Assembly (NCBI RefSeq): GCF_000721105.1
Contig: NZ_JOEV01000005.1
Span: 341,840-405,839 of the forward strand
Direction: 5' to 3'
From: Streptomyces cellulosae
GTDB taxonomy: Bacteria > Actinomycetota > Actinomycetes > Streptomycetales > Streptomycetaceae
DNA: 64,000 bases
Shown: positions 63,115 to 64,000 of the stretch, piece after piece
Layout: every line of letters starts with the position of its first letter
Numbering within the stretch: position 1 is the stretch's first letter
The notes under the pieces: generated by a model
Seen by the model: the letters and a program-made list of their open reading frames with translations, nothing else
What the model was told of the DNA's origin: nothing
The model's database searches: none
Position numbers and translations under genes: made by a program

Positions 63115-63720
63115 TCAGGCGATCAGGGCCTGCCCCGGCCGCAGCCGCTCCATCAGCTGGTTCTGATGCAGTGCGGCCACGGGTGCCAGGAGGTCGGGGT
63201 GGCGCAGGAGCGCCGCTGCCCGCCGGTCCGCCTCGTCGGGGGCGGTGAGACGGCGGAACTCGAACGCGGTACCGGCCGTGTGGCTGCCCTCGGCGAGCGC
63301 GGTCACCGCCAGGTCGGCCAGTTCCGGGTCGGTGAGCAGGCAGGCCGCCCAGCTCGCCACGACCTCGTCGACCCAGGTGCGCCAGGCGTCCTCGTCCGCG
63401 TCCTGCCCACCCACGCCGTCCGCGCCCGTGATCCAGTCCAGCCGGGTGGAGCCGCCCGGGCCGGCCATCTGGACCAGGGCGGCGTCCATCGGCGTCGGGT
63501 AGCGCAGCCAGGCGGCCACGGTCACGGCCTGCCGGGCCTGCACCTCGCACAGTGCGGAGGCCAGCGCGCCGCCGCCCGACGGATAGGCGCATGTCAGCCA
63601 CTGGGCGGTCGCCGCGATGAGCGGAGAGAGATCTGCGAGCACTACCGGGCCGTCCGAACTGTTTCGGTGGGGACAGGGAGACTGCAGTGCACGGTAGCCG
63701 GGCGCCGCTCGCCCCGGCAT
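63115..63720 (-). CDS. hypothetical protein
   Basis: About 201 residues, soluble: GPVVLADLSPLIAATAQWLTCAYPSGGGALASALCEVQ, then WLRYPTPMDAALVQMAGPGGSTRLDW, WRTWVDEVVASWAACLLTDPELADLAVTALAEG and a C-terminal PVAALHQNQLMERLRPGQALIA. It is mostly helical with no clear motif. Two starts are possible: ATG at 63720 (AGAGGCCCC before it) and GTG at 63642, which begins the better-conserved-looking part. It is convergent with the MFS gene. Confidence 0.6.
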   Translation of the reverse strand: MPGRAAPGYRALQSPCPHRNSSDGPVVLADLSPLIAATAQWLTCAYPSGGGALASALCEVQARQAVTVAAWLRYPTPMDAALVQMAGPGGSTRLDWITGADGVGGQDADEDAWRTWVDEVVASWAACLLTDPELADLAVTALAEGSHTAGTAFEFRRLTAPDEADRRAAALLRHPDLLAPVAALHQNQLMERLRPGQALIA

Positions 63721-64000
63721 GACGGGGGCCTCTCTGCAGACGTGGCCTACGCCACACCGGCCCCGGCCCAGCAACCCGTCCACCCCGCCGAGCCGCCGAT
63801 CACGCTGCCGTCCCCCACACACCGCACGCCCCGCGCCCGCCGGCCCCGTCCACACTCCGCTCCCCGTGCACGCCCGCGCCTGCCAACTCGCGCTCGACAC
63901 GCCCACGCCTGCCAACTCGCGCTCGACACTCCCGCGCGGGCGCAGCACCCCGGTGCTCTGGACCGGAGGGATACCCCCCGTCCCCCGCACACCCCGGCCC
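63721..64000. other. window end, no gene identified
   Basis: The last 280 bases show no frame with both coding-like composition and a start signal. They contain the direct repeat at 63877-63929. A gene reaching in from beyond the window cannot be excluded. Confidence 0.4.
63877..63929. repeat. two direct copies of a 24-bp sequence
   Basis: CGCCTGCCAACTCGCGCTCG followed by ACAC occurs at 63877-63900 and again at 63906-63929 without mismatch, so the period is 29 bp. Confidence 0.9.

Overview
The window is high-GC actinobacterial chromosome. Codons end almost only in G or C, secreted enzymes carry twin-arginine or Sec leaders, GTG and even TTG starts follow strong GGAGG sites, and the gene families (SigE-type ECF sigma, PP2C/SpoIIE phosphatases, streptogrisin-type protease, class F sortase, CYP157-like P450) are those of Streptomyces. 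I see no rRNA, tRNA, CRISPR array, insertion sequence or phage gene. The very high GC leaves long open frames antisense to most genes; these were treated as shadows.

Layout. 1-6.3 kb: secreted polysaccharide-degrading enzymes (GH106-like rhamnosidase, PL7 alginate lyase, a Cip1/lyase-like protein, GH53 galactanase), a membrane PP2C phosphatase and an IclR regulator. Short palindromes that look like LacI-family or DasR operators lie upstream of several of them. 6.2-15.3 kb: a 19-bp tandem repeat, a P450 with an abnormal K-helix, an FAD monooxygenase, a two-gene membrane glycosyltransferase operon, an ECF sigma factor with a single-pass partner, a decayed gene, and phosphoglucomutase. 15.8-24.9 kb: CYTH-CHAD protein, PP2C phosphatase plus MASE1 membrane protein, a sortase F with a probable substrate, a truncated secreted-protein gene, a chitin-binding S1 protease and GH64 beta-1,3-glucanase. 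24.9-33.4 kb: a catabolic locus with a PEP-mutase/isocitrate-lyase-like enzyme, a DeoR/LacI hybrid regulator, and a tightly coupled operon for a sugar ABC importer, a 2-hydroxyacid dehydrogenase and a DUF2264 protein.

The most striking region is 33.9-44.7 kb: acyl-CoA carboxylase beta subunit, FadD32-like fatty acyl-AMP ligase, a 1404-residue ACP-KS-AT-ACP-TE polyketide synthase with no reductive domain, and an antigen-85-like esterase, followed by a PucR-type regulator and a cutinase. Gene content and PKS domain order match the mycolic-acid condensation locus of mycobacteria (accD4, pks13, fadD32, a cutinase-like gene, fbp), although Streptomyces is not known to make mycolates. My inference is that it makes an alpha-branched beta-keto fatty acyl product and transfers it to an acceptor outside the cell. 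The PKS also carries a fresh in-frame triplication of a 93-bp segment behind its second ACP.

44.8-64 kb is mostly housekeeping and stress: secreted alpha/beta hydrolase, CsbD, lipid kinase, methyltransferase, GH25 lysozyme, an LAETG-anchored DUF1996 surface protein, SRPBCC, DoxX-like, catalase and DUF1360 proteins, a nucleotidyltransferase-BON-phosphoesterase operon, M20 peptidase, hemerythrin protein and an MFS exporter. Several strong hairpin terminators separate convergent genes, and a 16-bp unit is repeated six times in the gap at 56.7 kb.
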